Origin: Methanomicrobia archaeon JdFR-19
Lineage (GTDB): Archaea; Halobacteriota; Methanosarcinia; DSM-18856; Methermicoccaceae
Assembly: GCA_002010075.1 (NCBI GenBank)
Contig: MTMG01000005.1
Span: 1-64,000 of the forward strand
Reading direction: 5' to 3'
DNA length: 64,000 nucleotides
Shown here one piece after another: positions 56,968 through 64,000 of this stretch; the stretch's first letter is position 1, and every line of letters begins with the position of its first letter. The notes beneath the pieces are model-generated. The model did no database searches. It saw only the letters and a program-made list of their open reading frames with translations, and was not told the DNA's origin. The translations under genes and the position numbers were made by a program.

Positions 56968-57926
56968 CAGAAGCCCCTGTTCACCAAATAATCGGCAAGC
57001 TCAAGCAGAACTTTCTTCTCATAACATTCATCAAATATATCGAGCATGTTCTTTCCTCTGGTCACGAAATCGATGGCTTTTTTCCTAGAATACTCGATTG
57101 ACTCACTAAGTAATTCAACTGCACTTTCTATGTCCTCGGGGGTTGCGTTCGGATTTCCAAAACCGGGAATTTCAATTCCATTTGACATCGCATGAATGAC
57201 TATGAGGGTTTTCTTGCCTTCGACTATGTCGCTTCCCCTATCCTTCCCGATCACCTTTTCATCAGCAACAATGTCCAGAATATCATCCTGAATCTGAAAA
57301 CCAATTCCACACAGCTTTCCATACTCATACAAGGCTTTTCTCTGCTGGGGAGTTGCTCCCCCAACTATCCCACCGATTTCTGCAGCTGCACCATAAAGCA
57401 CAGCAGTCTTCTTTGTTATCATTTCGAGATACTCCTTCTCACTGACGACATCCTTTTTCTCAAACTCTATGTCCATCCACTGACCTTCGCATATCAAAGA
57501 ACAGGTCTCAGCCAATATCCCTATACATTCCGAGTTTATTCCCTTGGACTCGATTTTTGTGATGATTTCAAACGCCTTCGAGTATAGAGTGTCTCCCGCA
57601 AGTATCGCCCCTTCCTCCCCCCATATGGTATGGACGGTCGGAACCCCCCTCCTAAGAGAGTCCTTGTCCATGATGTCATCGTGTATCAGAGTGAAGTTGT
57701 GGATCATCTCAATGGCAACAGCATACGGAACAGCCTCATTCTCTTCACCACCAACGAGACCGCACGTGAGCAAAGCAAGACATGGTCTCAATCTCTTCCC
57801 GCCTGCAACAAGATAATGCCTGCACGCCTTATAAAGCTCCAAAGGTGGTTTGAGGGGTATGTATCTCTCAATGGCCTCATCGATGATTTTTGCTCTCCTA
57901 TCGATCTCAGCTCTTACATCCATCAT
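56967..57926 (-). CDS. idsA: Geranylgeranyl/farnesyl diphosphate synthase
   Basis: The 319-residue trans-prenyltransferase has the first Asp-rich motif TLIHDDIMDKDSLRRG, the second QIQDDILDIVAD, and GGKRLRPCLALL. It builds the C20 chains of archaeal ether lipids from IPP and DMAPP. The start at 57926 avoids a longer frame overlapping RNase J. It lies in the minus-strand lipid operon with fni, ipk and mvk. The stop is TGA. Confidence 0.95.
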   Translation of the reverse strand: MMDVRAEIDRRAKIIDEAIERYIPLKPPLELYKACRHYLVAGGKRLRPCLALLTCGLVGGEENEAVPYAVAIEMIHNFTLIHDDIMDKDSLRRGVPTVHTIWGEEGAILAGDTLYSKAFEIITKIESKGINSECIGILAETCSLICEGQWMDIEFEKKDVVSEKEYLEMITKKTAVLYGAAAEIGGIVGGATPQQRKALYEYGKLCGIGFQIQDDILDIVADEKVIGKDRGSDIVEGKKTLIVIHAMSNGIEIPGFGNPNATPEDIESAVELLSESIEYSRKKAIDFVTRGKNMLDIFDECYEKKVLLELADYLVNRGF

Positions 57927-57936
57927 GACCCTCTCT

Positions 57937-59280
57937 TTAAATCTCAAGTATCAACTCATCTCCATTTCTCATCAAATGTACCGTATCACCAAGTTCGTAT
58001 CCGGTCTCTTCTGCCATCTCTATGTATGGTATGTGCATTCCCAGTTCACCATGGGATGGAATCACGTGCTGTGGCTTCAGCAATCTGAGAAGTTCCCAGT
58101 GGTCTTCCCTTGATGCATGTCCAGAAACATGCACATCTTCATATATTCTTGCCCCTTGCATCTTGAGTTTTGTCTCAAGTGCATACCGATTGGCGAGTGT
58201 CATAGGATTTGGTATCTTGTTTGCCGAAAATATAATCTTATCACCATGCTGAATCCGATAATCAGTCTCTTTGCTTGCTATCTTGGTAAGAACCGCATCT
58301 GGCTCCCCTTGATGACCCGTCACAATCAGAAGGTAGTTCTCTCTTCCCTCCTCGCTTATCCTCCTGAGAGCATTTGCAATTGCTCTGCTTGATGAATAAA
58401 CTTCGATATTCTCTGGGAAATCTATTATCCCCATTTCCTTTGCTGTGACAACATACTTCTTCATAGACCTCCCAAGCAATACGGGGATTCTCCCCATCTT
58501 CTCCGATGCCTCGATGATTGAGGATATCCGTGCTATGTGAGATGAAAAGGTTGTGACTATCACACCAGAATTTGTTTCCTCTGTACCGAGCAGAACATCG
58601 TGAACAAGGTCTTTTGCAACTCTCTCAGATGGTGTTTTCCCTGGTCTCGAGGAATTCGTACTCTCAACAATCAACATGGCAACTCCGTCCTTGCTGAGTT
58701 CTTTCAGCCTTTTGAAGTCTGGGGGAGAGTCAAGTGTGGGGGTTCTGTCAAGTTTGAAGTCGTTGGCATACACAACCGCACCCGCCGGCGTATGCAAAAC
58801 AGCGATCACACTCTCTGGAATGCTGTGTGTGATATTCACGAATTCCACCGATATGTTTCTCGATATCTCATACACCTCCCCTGCTGTCAATGGAAGGAAC
58901 TTGTTCTCCACTTCGAACCTTCTTTCCCCCTTCACCAAGTCCCTTATCACAGCAAGAGTGTACGGAGTACTCACAATTGGTGCATCGTACCGATGTGCCA
59001 GCTTGGGTATGGCTCCTATATGGTCAAGATGCCCATGAGTACATACTATCGCTCTCACCTTATCTATGATACTACCGAGTTTTGTATCATCTGGTATTGC
59101 ACCCATCTCTATGAGGTCAAGAGAGTGCATCTTTTCTATCTCTATGTCCTCATGAATCTGTATCCTATCAAGTCTGAGGCCCATATCAAACACAACAGCC
59201 TCATCATCAAACATTATAACCGTCATATTCCTTCCCATCTCGTTGTATCCGCCAACCGCAATGACTCTTATTTCATCCAT
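57937..59280 (-). CDS. Archaeal RNase J (beta-CASP metallo-beta-lactamase ribonuclease)
   Basis: The 447-residue enzyme is a 5'-3' exoribonuclease of the aRNase J group. The metal site is in CTHGHLDHIGAIPKL, with further His in NITHSIPES. The beta-CASP region is IVTTFSSHIARISSI and the C-terminal His is in HVSGHASREDHWELL and VIPSHGE. It lies between fni and idsA in the common euryarchaeal cluster. The stop is TAA. Confidence 0.95.
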   Translation of the reverse strand: MDEIRVIAVGGYNEMGRNMTVIMFDDEAVVFDMGLRLDRIQIHEDIEIEKMHSLDLIEMGAIPDDTKLGSIIDKVRAIVCTHGHLDHIGAIPKLAHRYDAPIVSTPYTLAVIRDLVKGERRFEVENKFLPLTAGEVYEISRNISVEFVNITHSIPESVIAVLHTPAGAVVYANDFKLDRTPTLDSPPDFKRLKELSKDGVAMLIVESTNSSRPGKTPSERVAKDLVHDVLLGTEETNSGVIVTTFSSHIARISSIIEASEKMGRIPVLLGRSMKKYVVTAKEMGIIDFPENIEVYSSSRAIANALRRISEEGRENYLLIVTGHQGEPDAVLTKIASKETDYRIQHGDKIIFSANKIPNPMTLANRYALETKLKMQGARIYEDVHVSGHASREDHWELLRLLKPQHVIPSHGELGMHIPYIEMAEETGYELGDTVHLMRNGDELILEI

Positions 59281-59284
59281 TTAC

Positions 59285-60409
59285 TCACCTCTCTGCTCGT
59301 CTCTTAACAAATCCGCCTGTGATATGCCCTCTCTCCTCAAGCATCTCTCTTGTTGGGCCTGTTATTAGAATATCCACCTTTTTGAGTTCTTTGATGTTCA
59401 TACTTCCGGTCAGAAACATGGAGATTCTGAGCTGGTCAATTATCTCACGCAAATAATTCTCTGCTGATTCTGCACTCTCGAATCCCCTCTTCAGCAGAGG
59501 GAGGGCAAGAGCACACACATCAGCCCCAAGAGCTATACACTTCGCACAGTCAATCCCACTTCTTATACCGCCCGACGCTATCAAAGGAATGCCCACCCCA
59601 CACTCTACAATGCTCACTGCAGTGGGTATCCCCCACTCCCAGAAAACCTTTCCAGTATCGTTTTCAGATCTGAACCACTCAACACCAGCCCATGACGTTC
59701 CACCGAATCCTGCAACATCTATGGCAGACGCTCCCGCATCTCTTATCCTTATGGCTTCCTCTCTCTTGATGCCACATCCAGTCTCCTTAACAATTATCGG
59801 TATCCCACATGAGCAAATCTCTTCTATTCTTTTCAGAACGCCTCTTGCATCGGTGTCTCCCTCTGGCTGTATCGCCTCTTGCAAAAAATTGAGATGGATT
59901 GCCATGGCATCAGCATCTATCATCTCCACCGCCTTCAGCACACCATCCACCCCATACTTACCAAGCTGAGCTGCCCCAAGATTTCCATACACAAATGCAT
60001 CTGGTGCCATTTCCCTGACGACAGAATAGGTTGAGACAAGAGAGGGGTCTTCGAGAGCTGCTCTCTGACTTCCCACCCCTATGCCAATTCCAAGATTCTG
60101 TGCGGCAATTGCCAGATTTTTGTTGATTTCGAACGTGGAAGGATGTCCACCTGTCATCGAGGAAATGAGAACCGGTGCCTTCAGGTGTTTCCCAAGAAAC
60201 TCACACGATACATCTATGTGAGACATGTCGAGTTCAGGCATTGCATTGTGGAGGATAAGAATGTCATCCAGCCCGCTCACACGCCTTCCATCCCATCTCA
60301 AACCAGCTTCAACATCCTTGTTCATGCAAATATCAACATGCTCAATCTTCCGTTTTGATGTATTTATGTCTAATCCCTCCTGTGATGCATGTCCCCTGTG
60401 GTTCTCCAT
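59285..60409 (-). CDS. fni: Isopentenyl diphosphate isomerase type 2
   Basis: The 374-residue FMN enzyme interconverts IPP and DMAPP. Motifs are TSKRKIEHVDICMNKDVEAG, LISSMTGGHPSTFEINKNLA, HLNFLQEAIQPEGD, IVKETGCGI and ASGGIRSGIDCAK. The only ATG (60409) starts 15 residues before the family's usual beginning and overlaps ipk by 68 bases. The stop is TGA. Confidence 0.96.
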   Translation of the reverse strand: MENHRGHASQEGLDINTSKRKIEHVDICMNKDVEAGLRWDGRRVSGLDDILILHNAMPELDMSHIDVSCEFLGKHLKAPVLISSMTGGHPSTFEINKNLAIAAQNLGIGIGVGSQRAALEDPSLVSTYSVVREMAPDAFVYGNLGAAQLGKYGVDGVLKAVEMIDADAMAIHLNFLQEAIQPEGDTDARGVLKRIEEICSCGIPIIVKETGCGIKREEAIRIRDAGASAIDVAGFGGTSWAGVEWFRSENDTGKVFWEWGIPTAVSIVECGVGIPLIASGGIRSGIDCAKCIALGADVCALALPLLKRGFESAESAENYLREIIDQLRISMFLTGSMNIKELKKVDILITGPTREMLEERGHITGGFVKRRAER

Positions 60410-61145
60410 TAAGAAACGCTCTTATATTATTCCTTTCCAGACCTGAAAATATCCACGAATTTATACCTTCTGATGCCAGTGAGAGCAACTCAATGACCTT
60501 CCCCTTCATACCTCCAGTCATATCCTCGATTTCGTGGAACATATTCTCATCAAAGTTTTCAGGAGTTATTAAAGGAATTGTATTCTTGTCTCTGTCAAGC
60601 ACACCATGGGAAAGGGTTGCAAAGCCCAACAGCACATTACCAACCTCTCTCGCAAGATATGTTGCAATCTGGTCTCCAGATATCACACTCACCCCTTTCT
60701 CGACATCAAGCACAACATCCCCATGAAGCACTGGAATAACACCCATCTCTGTGAGTCCCATGATGATGTTCATATCCAACCTCGAAATTCTTTCGCTTGT
60801 TGCAATACAGCATGAGAGGGGTGGAATACCAACCGCACTCACCCCCTCATTCCTGAGTGCTGAGACCACCTCCCTATTCAAGAGGGATACGGTATGATGT
60901 GTGAGGGATAGCCCCTCTGCATTGAATCCATTTCTGTATAAAGAGGCTTCATAATGTCCAAACGAACCTGCTCCATGAATCAATATCAGATTCTCTGGGC
61001 TCTGTGATATCTCGGTTGCAATCATCTTCAGAACCTTCCTTCTTATCCTCTTTCTCATGGATTTCTTCTCGGTAAGAACACTCCCGCCTATCTTCAGAAT
61101 CTTGAACTCAGGTTTGAAATCAGACTCATAGAACGAGTCCTTCAT
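60342..61145 (-). CDS. Isopentenyl phosphate kinase
   Basis: The 267-residue amino-acid-kinase-fold enzyme phosphorylates isopentenyl phosphate to IPP in the archaeal mevalonate pathway. The start KILKIGGSVLTEK, the nucleotide/substrate loop LILIHGAGSFGH with the conserved His, and VISGDQIATYLAREVG are typical. It overlaps both mvk (20 bases) and fni (68 bases), so translation of the three is probably coupled. The stop is TGA. Confidence 0.94.
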   Translation of the reverse strand: MKDSFYESDFKPEFKILKIGGSVLTEKKSMRKRIRRKVLKMIATEISQSPENLILIHGAGSFGHYEASLYRNGFNAEGLSLTHHTVSLLNREVVSALRNEGVSAVGIPPLSCCIATSERISRLDMNIIMGLTEMGVIPVLHGDVVLDVEKGVSVISGDQIATYLAREVGNVLLGFATLSHGVLDRDKNTIPLITPENFDENMFHEIEDMTGGMKGKVIELLSLASEGINSWIFSGLERNNIRAFLNGEPQGTCITGGIRHKYIKTED

Positions 61146-62031
61146 CGGTTGGATGTACTACGTAAGCCCTCCCTCCACATCTTTTGATTCTATCAGATAT
61201 CTCATCCACTCTATCCTCGCATGTTATCGATATGATGCACCCTCCTCCTCCAGCACCCGTAAGCTTTGCCCCATATGCTCCTCCCTCCATAGCAGCATCC
61301 ACCAGCTTTCGCAACTTTCTTGACCCCACACCGAGTACCTCAAGAAGAGAATGATTCATCAGCATCAACTCCCCTATCCTCTCAACGTCTCCCTTTACAA
61401 AATATCTTTCCCCTTCTCTGCACAACTCGCCTATCGCATTTATTATGTTATCAACAAACCCATATCTCTGTCTGAGATTTGCAACATGCTCAACCAATTC
61501 CTTCGTACTCGATGATGTCTTCGTGTCTCCTATCACAAAAGTCAGTTGAGGTGTTGGCAATCTTACCTTGTCCGGCATCCTGTACACCCCACCAAACGTT
61601 GAGATGTAGGTGTCTGTTGGCGAAGCCCTGCCCTGGACATTCTTCTCAACCTCATGCCCTATCGAAGCTATGTGTTCTCTTGAAATGTTCAGACCAAACT
61701 CTTCAGATATCGCACCGATGGTTGCAATTACCAATGCAGCACTTGAACCGAGACCTGAAGCTTTTGGTAGTGTGGATTTGATAATCAAACGAAATCCAGA
61801 GAGTGGTATATCGTAATTCTCAGATAGAATTTTCAAAGTCTCGTGGATGTACGGAGACCTCTGAATGTGAATTTTTTTTCGATTACTCACGAAATACACA
61901 CTATCGTCTCTCGAAGATTTCACCCCAACATTGGTTCTCAGGTCTATTGCACATGCTATGGCTGGTTTGCCATATACAACTGCGTGTTCCCCAAAGAAGT
62001 ACACTTTCCCAGGGGCGGATGCCTGTGTCAT
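61126..62031 (-). CDS. mvk: Mevalonate kinase
   Basis: The 301-residue GHMP kinase phosphorylates mevalonate. Motifs are SAPGKVYFFGEHAVVYGKPA, the ATP loop LPKASGLGSSAALVIA and the C-terminal GAKLTGAGGGGC. The ATG at 62031 overlaps the MEMO stop; a much longer frame is rejected because it runs through MEMO. With ipk, fni and idsA it gives a nearly complete path from mevalonate to C20 chains. The stop is TGA. Confidence 0.96.
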   Translation of the reverse strand: MTQASAPGKVYFFGEHAVVYGKPAIACAIDLRTNVGVKSSRDDSVYFVSNRKKIHIQRSPYIHETLKILSENYDIPLSGFRLIIKSTLPKASGLGSSAALVIATIGAISEEFGLNISREHIASIGHEVEKNVQGRASPTDTYISTFGGVYRMPDKVRLPTPQLTFVIGDTKTSSSTKELVEHVANLRQRYGFVDNIINAIGELCREGERYFVKGDVERIGELMLMNHSLLEVLGVGSRKLRKLVDAAMEGGAYGAKLTGAGGGGCIISITCEDRVDEISDRIKRCGGRAYVVHPTDEGLVL

Positions 62032-62822
62032 TTTCTCACAACTATGGATGCATAACCAACAACGCTTCTGTAATCTCCTGTTATGTCTCCGCTCGTGGAG
62101 TAATCGAGGAGTTCTGCTCTGCCATCTCCGACTGTATAAACCATCGAAGCAATTGCTCCATACCCGCACACACTTGCCCCAGTCTCTCCGAGCCTCCGAT
62201 AGAACTCATCGGGGTCGAGATTCAGTATCGCCTCTATCACATACAAGTCGTTCTTCTTTGCAACTTCGTGTGGCATATAGTGTGTGAAATCACTCGAAGC
62301 TATCACCACCACTCTTCTCCCGGTTGTCTCAATAGCTTCTCTGATTTCCATGCCGACCTCTGAAGCGGTTTCTTGGTCTTGAAGCCCAAGACATATGGGA
62401 ACTATCTTGAAACCTCCTCCAAATCTGTATTGAAGGAAGGGGAGTTGGACTTCCAGAGAGTGTTCATAGAGATGTGCAACCTCATCCAAGTCTATGATAC
62501 GCTTGGGAAGAGCATCTACAAACTCCACATCAACTTCCAATCTGCCGAGTGGTGTGAGCCAGGTATCTATGGAGAGTGAGACAGCAGAGCCATAACCTGT
62601 GTGGTTCGGACAGAGTATCACATACGTCTCCACATGTGGTATCACAGCATATGAATGGGCAGCAGTCCTTCCAGAATACACATAACCGGCGTGCGGGCAT
62701 ACCGCTCCAACAACAGATTTGTCCTCTTTGATTTTAAGTCCCTCGAAGCAGTTCTCAAGCTCAAGTTTCAGCCTCTCTGGACTCGATGGATAGAACTGCC
62801 CAGCAACAGCAGGTTTTCTCAT
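62028..62822 (-). CDS. MEMO-family protein
   Basis: The 264-residue protein resembles a nonheme iron dioxygenase fold. It starts RKPAVAGQFYPSSPERL and contains VCPHAGYVYSGRTAAHSY, ILCPNHTGYG, EHSLEVQLPFLQY and SSDFTHYMPHE. It is a conserved member of the rpsB-memo-mvk cluster in euryarchaea. The role is unknown; one branch is called AmmeMemoRadiSam system protein B. The stop is TGA. Confidence 0.92.
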   Translation of the reverse strand: MRKPAVAGQFYPSSPERLKLELENCFEGLKIKEDKSVVGAVCPHAGYVYSGRTAAHSYAVIPHVETYVILCPNHTGYGSAVSLSIDTWLTPLGRLEVDVEFVDALPKRIIDLDEVAHLYEHSLEVQLPFLQYRFGGGFKIVPICLGLQDQETASEVGMEIREAIETTGRRVVVIASSDFTHYMPHEVAKKNDLYVIEAILNLDPDEFYRRLGETGASVCGYGAIASMVYTVGDGRAELLDYSTSGDITGDYRSVVGYASIVVRK

Positions 62823-62836
62823 AATAATGGCTTACC

Positions 62837-62852
62837 TTTAATATATAATATG
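62837..62852 (-). promoter_or_regulatory. TATA-like element before the MEMO-mvk operon
   Basis: On the minus strand CATATTATATATTAAA lies about 20-25 bases before the MEMO ATG in the 88-base gap after rpsB. A start of transcription near the ATG would give a nearly leaderless message. Composition and spacing are the only support. Confidence 0.4.
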
Positions 62853-62910
62853 TTCACTCTAAAATACTCACTCTGAGATTAACGGCTCTCATTGATACTC
62901 CGTGATCTGT

Positions 62911-63528
62911 TCATACCTCTGGTTCAAAATCTTCTGGTCTGTGAGAAAAAGGAATCCCTCTTTCTTTCGCAACCTCTCTTGCAAGAAGCCAGTATATAAG
63001 TGCAAGTGCCTTTCTTCCCTTGTTGTTTGTTGGTATTACCAAGTCCACATTCGATACCAAGTTATTTGTATCACATAGTGCAACAACAGGTATTCCTACA
63101 TCCACTGCTTCGGATATCGCCTGAGAGTCCCCTGCAGGGTCGGTTGCAACAAGTATGTCTGGCTCCATATAGTTCTCGAATTCTGGATTTGTCAGCGTGC
63201 CGGGCATGAATCTCCCAACAATTGCTCTTGCTCCAATAACCTTGGCAAACATCCTAACAGGATGGTGACCATACTGTCTCACAGAAACAACCAATATCGA
63301 AGAGGGTTCGTATCTGGCAAGCAACTTAGCTGCAGCTCTTATTCTTGTGTCTGTCGCCTGAACATCAAGCACATAAAGACCGTCCGTTCTCACTCTGTAT
63401 ATGAACGGTAACATGTCCTTTGTCTTCTGCTGTGTGCCTATATGCACCCCTGCTGCCAGATATTCCTCAAGGGGTATCAACGGTTCGTACTCAGGTTCGA
63501 ATTCGCCTTCTTCCAAAACCATGTTCAC
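62911..63528 (-). CDS. rpsB: Ribosomal protein S2
   Basis: The 205-residue protein has the archaeal S2 blocks [55 protein letters not shown] and [25 protein letters not shown] at 63528 overlaps the rpoK stop; an ATG at 63522 is also possible. It belongs to the rpoN-rpoK-rpsB cluster, here without an enolase gene between rpoK and rpsB. The stop is TGA. Confidence 0.96.
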   Translation of the reverse strand: MNMVLEEGEFEPEYEPLIPLEEYLAAGVHIGTQQKTKDMLPFIYRVRTDGLYVLDVQATDTRIRAAAKLLARYEPSSILVVSVRQYGHHPVRMFAKVIGARAIVGRFMPGTLTNPEFENYMEPDILVATDPAGDSQAISEAVDVGIPVVALCDTNNLVSNVDLVIPTNNKGRKALALIYWLLAREVAKERGIPFSHRPEDFEPEV

Positions 63529-63716
63529 ACCTTCCTGTCTCTCTTAACAGTTATGGGTATCACACCTGCTTTTAGCTCGTTCAGAGCTATCTCGATCGGG
63601 TTTGAGCCAGCATTTTCGAGTAGCACAGGAGCTCCCATGGCTATCTGAATCGCCCTTGCCCCGACTATTCTTGCCCGCTCAAACCTTGTGTATTTCTTAT
63701 AATCGATCTTGTTCAA
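63525..63716 (-). CDS. rpoK: DNA-directed RNA polymerase subunit K (Rpo6)
   Basis: The 63-residue protein has the omega/Rpb6 core [20 protein letters not shown] followed by [19 protein letters not shown]. It starts with TTG after GAGGTGATTGC. It overlaps rpsB by four bases. The stop is TGA. Confidence 0.95.
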   Translation of the reverse strand: MNKIDYKKYTRFERARIVGARAIQIAMGAPVLLENAGSNPIEIALNELKAGVIPITVKRDRKV

Positions 63717-63738
63717 GCAATCACCTCGAATTAAATGA

Positions 63739-63814
63739 TGGGGTTGCTGAGATTCGAACTCAGGTCACGGCGTCCCGAACGCCGTAGGATCGTCCAGGCT
63801 ACCCCACAACCCCA
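63739..63814 (-). tRNA. tRNA-Pro (anticodon CGG)
   Basis: The acceptor TGGGGTT pairs with AACCCCA. The anticodon arm is CGGCG-TTCGGGA-CGCCG with CGG. The T arm is CTGAG-TTCGAAT-CTCAG. There is no intron. Its 5' end directly follows the rpoN stop codon and its 3' end lies 22 bases before rpoK, all on one strand, so it is probably cut from an mRNA. Confidence 0.95.
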
Positions 63815-64000
63815 TCACCCATATGGCGAGAACTTATCTATTAGTTTTACGTGTGAAAGGAGCATTCTCCTACAGCAATATCTCTCAACACCCAAATCGT
63901 CCAATACTTTTTCAGGGGATTCTCCCTCCCTCACTCTTCTGGAGTACTCCTCCCACAGACTTCCTATCACCTTTCCACATGTGAAACATCTAACCGGTAT
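63815..64000 (-). CDS. rpoN: DNA-directed RNA polymerase subunit N (Rpo10), lacking only the start codon
   Basis: The 61 visible residues begin [19 protein letters not shown] and include the second zinc pair in [16 protein letters not shown]. This is the full RpoN except the initial methionine, which lies just beyond the window. The stop TGA (63815-63817) touches tRNA-Pro. Confidence 0.95.
   Translation of the reverse strand: MPVRCFTCGKVIGSLWEEYSRRVREGESPEKVLDDLGVERYCCRRMLLSHVKLIDKFSPYG

Overview
The window comes from a euryarchaeal methanogen or a close methane/alkane-metabolising relative. Evidence: archaeal information-processing genes (family B DNA polymerase, aIF5B, RpoK/N/P, L7Ae, L15e, S28e, thermosome, 7S SRP RNA), the mevalonate/isopentenyl-phosphate lipid pathway, and C1 genes (F420-dependent mtd, mfnB for methanofuran, hdrBC, methanogenesis marker 11). 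I cannot place it more precisely from sequence alone.

The main result is that TAG is a sense codon here, most likely pyrrolysine (Pyl). Two pyl loci are present: pylB-pylC (6.2-8.4 kb), and pylT (tRNA with CTA anticodon)-pylSn-pylSc (53.0-54.2 kb). The pyrrolysyl-tRNA synthetase is encoded as two separate genes. pylD is not in the window. Fifteen in-frame TAG codons interrupt eleven otherwise ordinary genes: trmJ, a histidine kinase, pcc1, elp3, pth2, nnr, two coiled-coil genes, 4-phosphopantoate-beta-alanine ligase, an exosome-associated protein, and a secreted cohesin/phosphoesterase/dockerin protein. Two more genes reach TAG just before a TAA or TGA. In each interrupted gene the family resemblance continues in the same frame beyond TAG. 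No recognised gene needs TAG as its stop; the others end in TAA or TGA. A standard translation table would split or truncate these genes.

Layout. 0-6 kb: thermosome end, transporters (CPA antiporter, TSUP, ClC), hisH. 6-9.6 kb: pylBC, Hsp20, phosphatase-like protein. 9.5-17 kb (minus strand): argF, ilvC, e-MtaB, trmJ, CBS protein, polB. 17-18.5 kb: pstB-phoU and tRNA-Leu. 18.6-22.6 kb: histidine kinase, then the rpl37ae-rpoP-brix-pcc1-pfdB-PE operon. 22.6-26.3 kb: ferredoxin, radical SAM, HisA-like and mfnB genes, a flippase-like protein. 26.3-34.5 kb: infB-ndk-L24e-S28e-L7Ae, elp3, scpB-scpA-pth2, nnr. 34.6-44.6 kb: prenyl synthase, mtd, DUF424, coiled-coil pair, MFS, phosphopantothenate enzyme, SRP RNA, gltX, fbp, usp. 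44.7-49.8 kb: surface protein, response regulator, Lsm, HTH, amidohydrolase, hisI, rpiA. 49.8-53 kb (minus): RNase P Rpp30, exosome protein, L15e, hdrB, hdrC. 53-56 kb: pylT-Sn-Sc and the secreted multidomain protein. 56-64 kb (minus): mmp11, idsA, RNase J, fni, ipk, mvk, memo, rpsB, rpoK, tRNA-Pro, rpoN.

There is no gene-free stretch over 300 bases. I see no insertion sequence, prophage or CRISPR array. Pyl placements are inferred from codon and family alignment by eye; no search or mass spectrometry was run.
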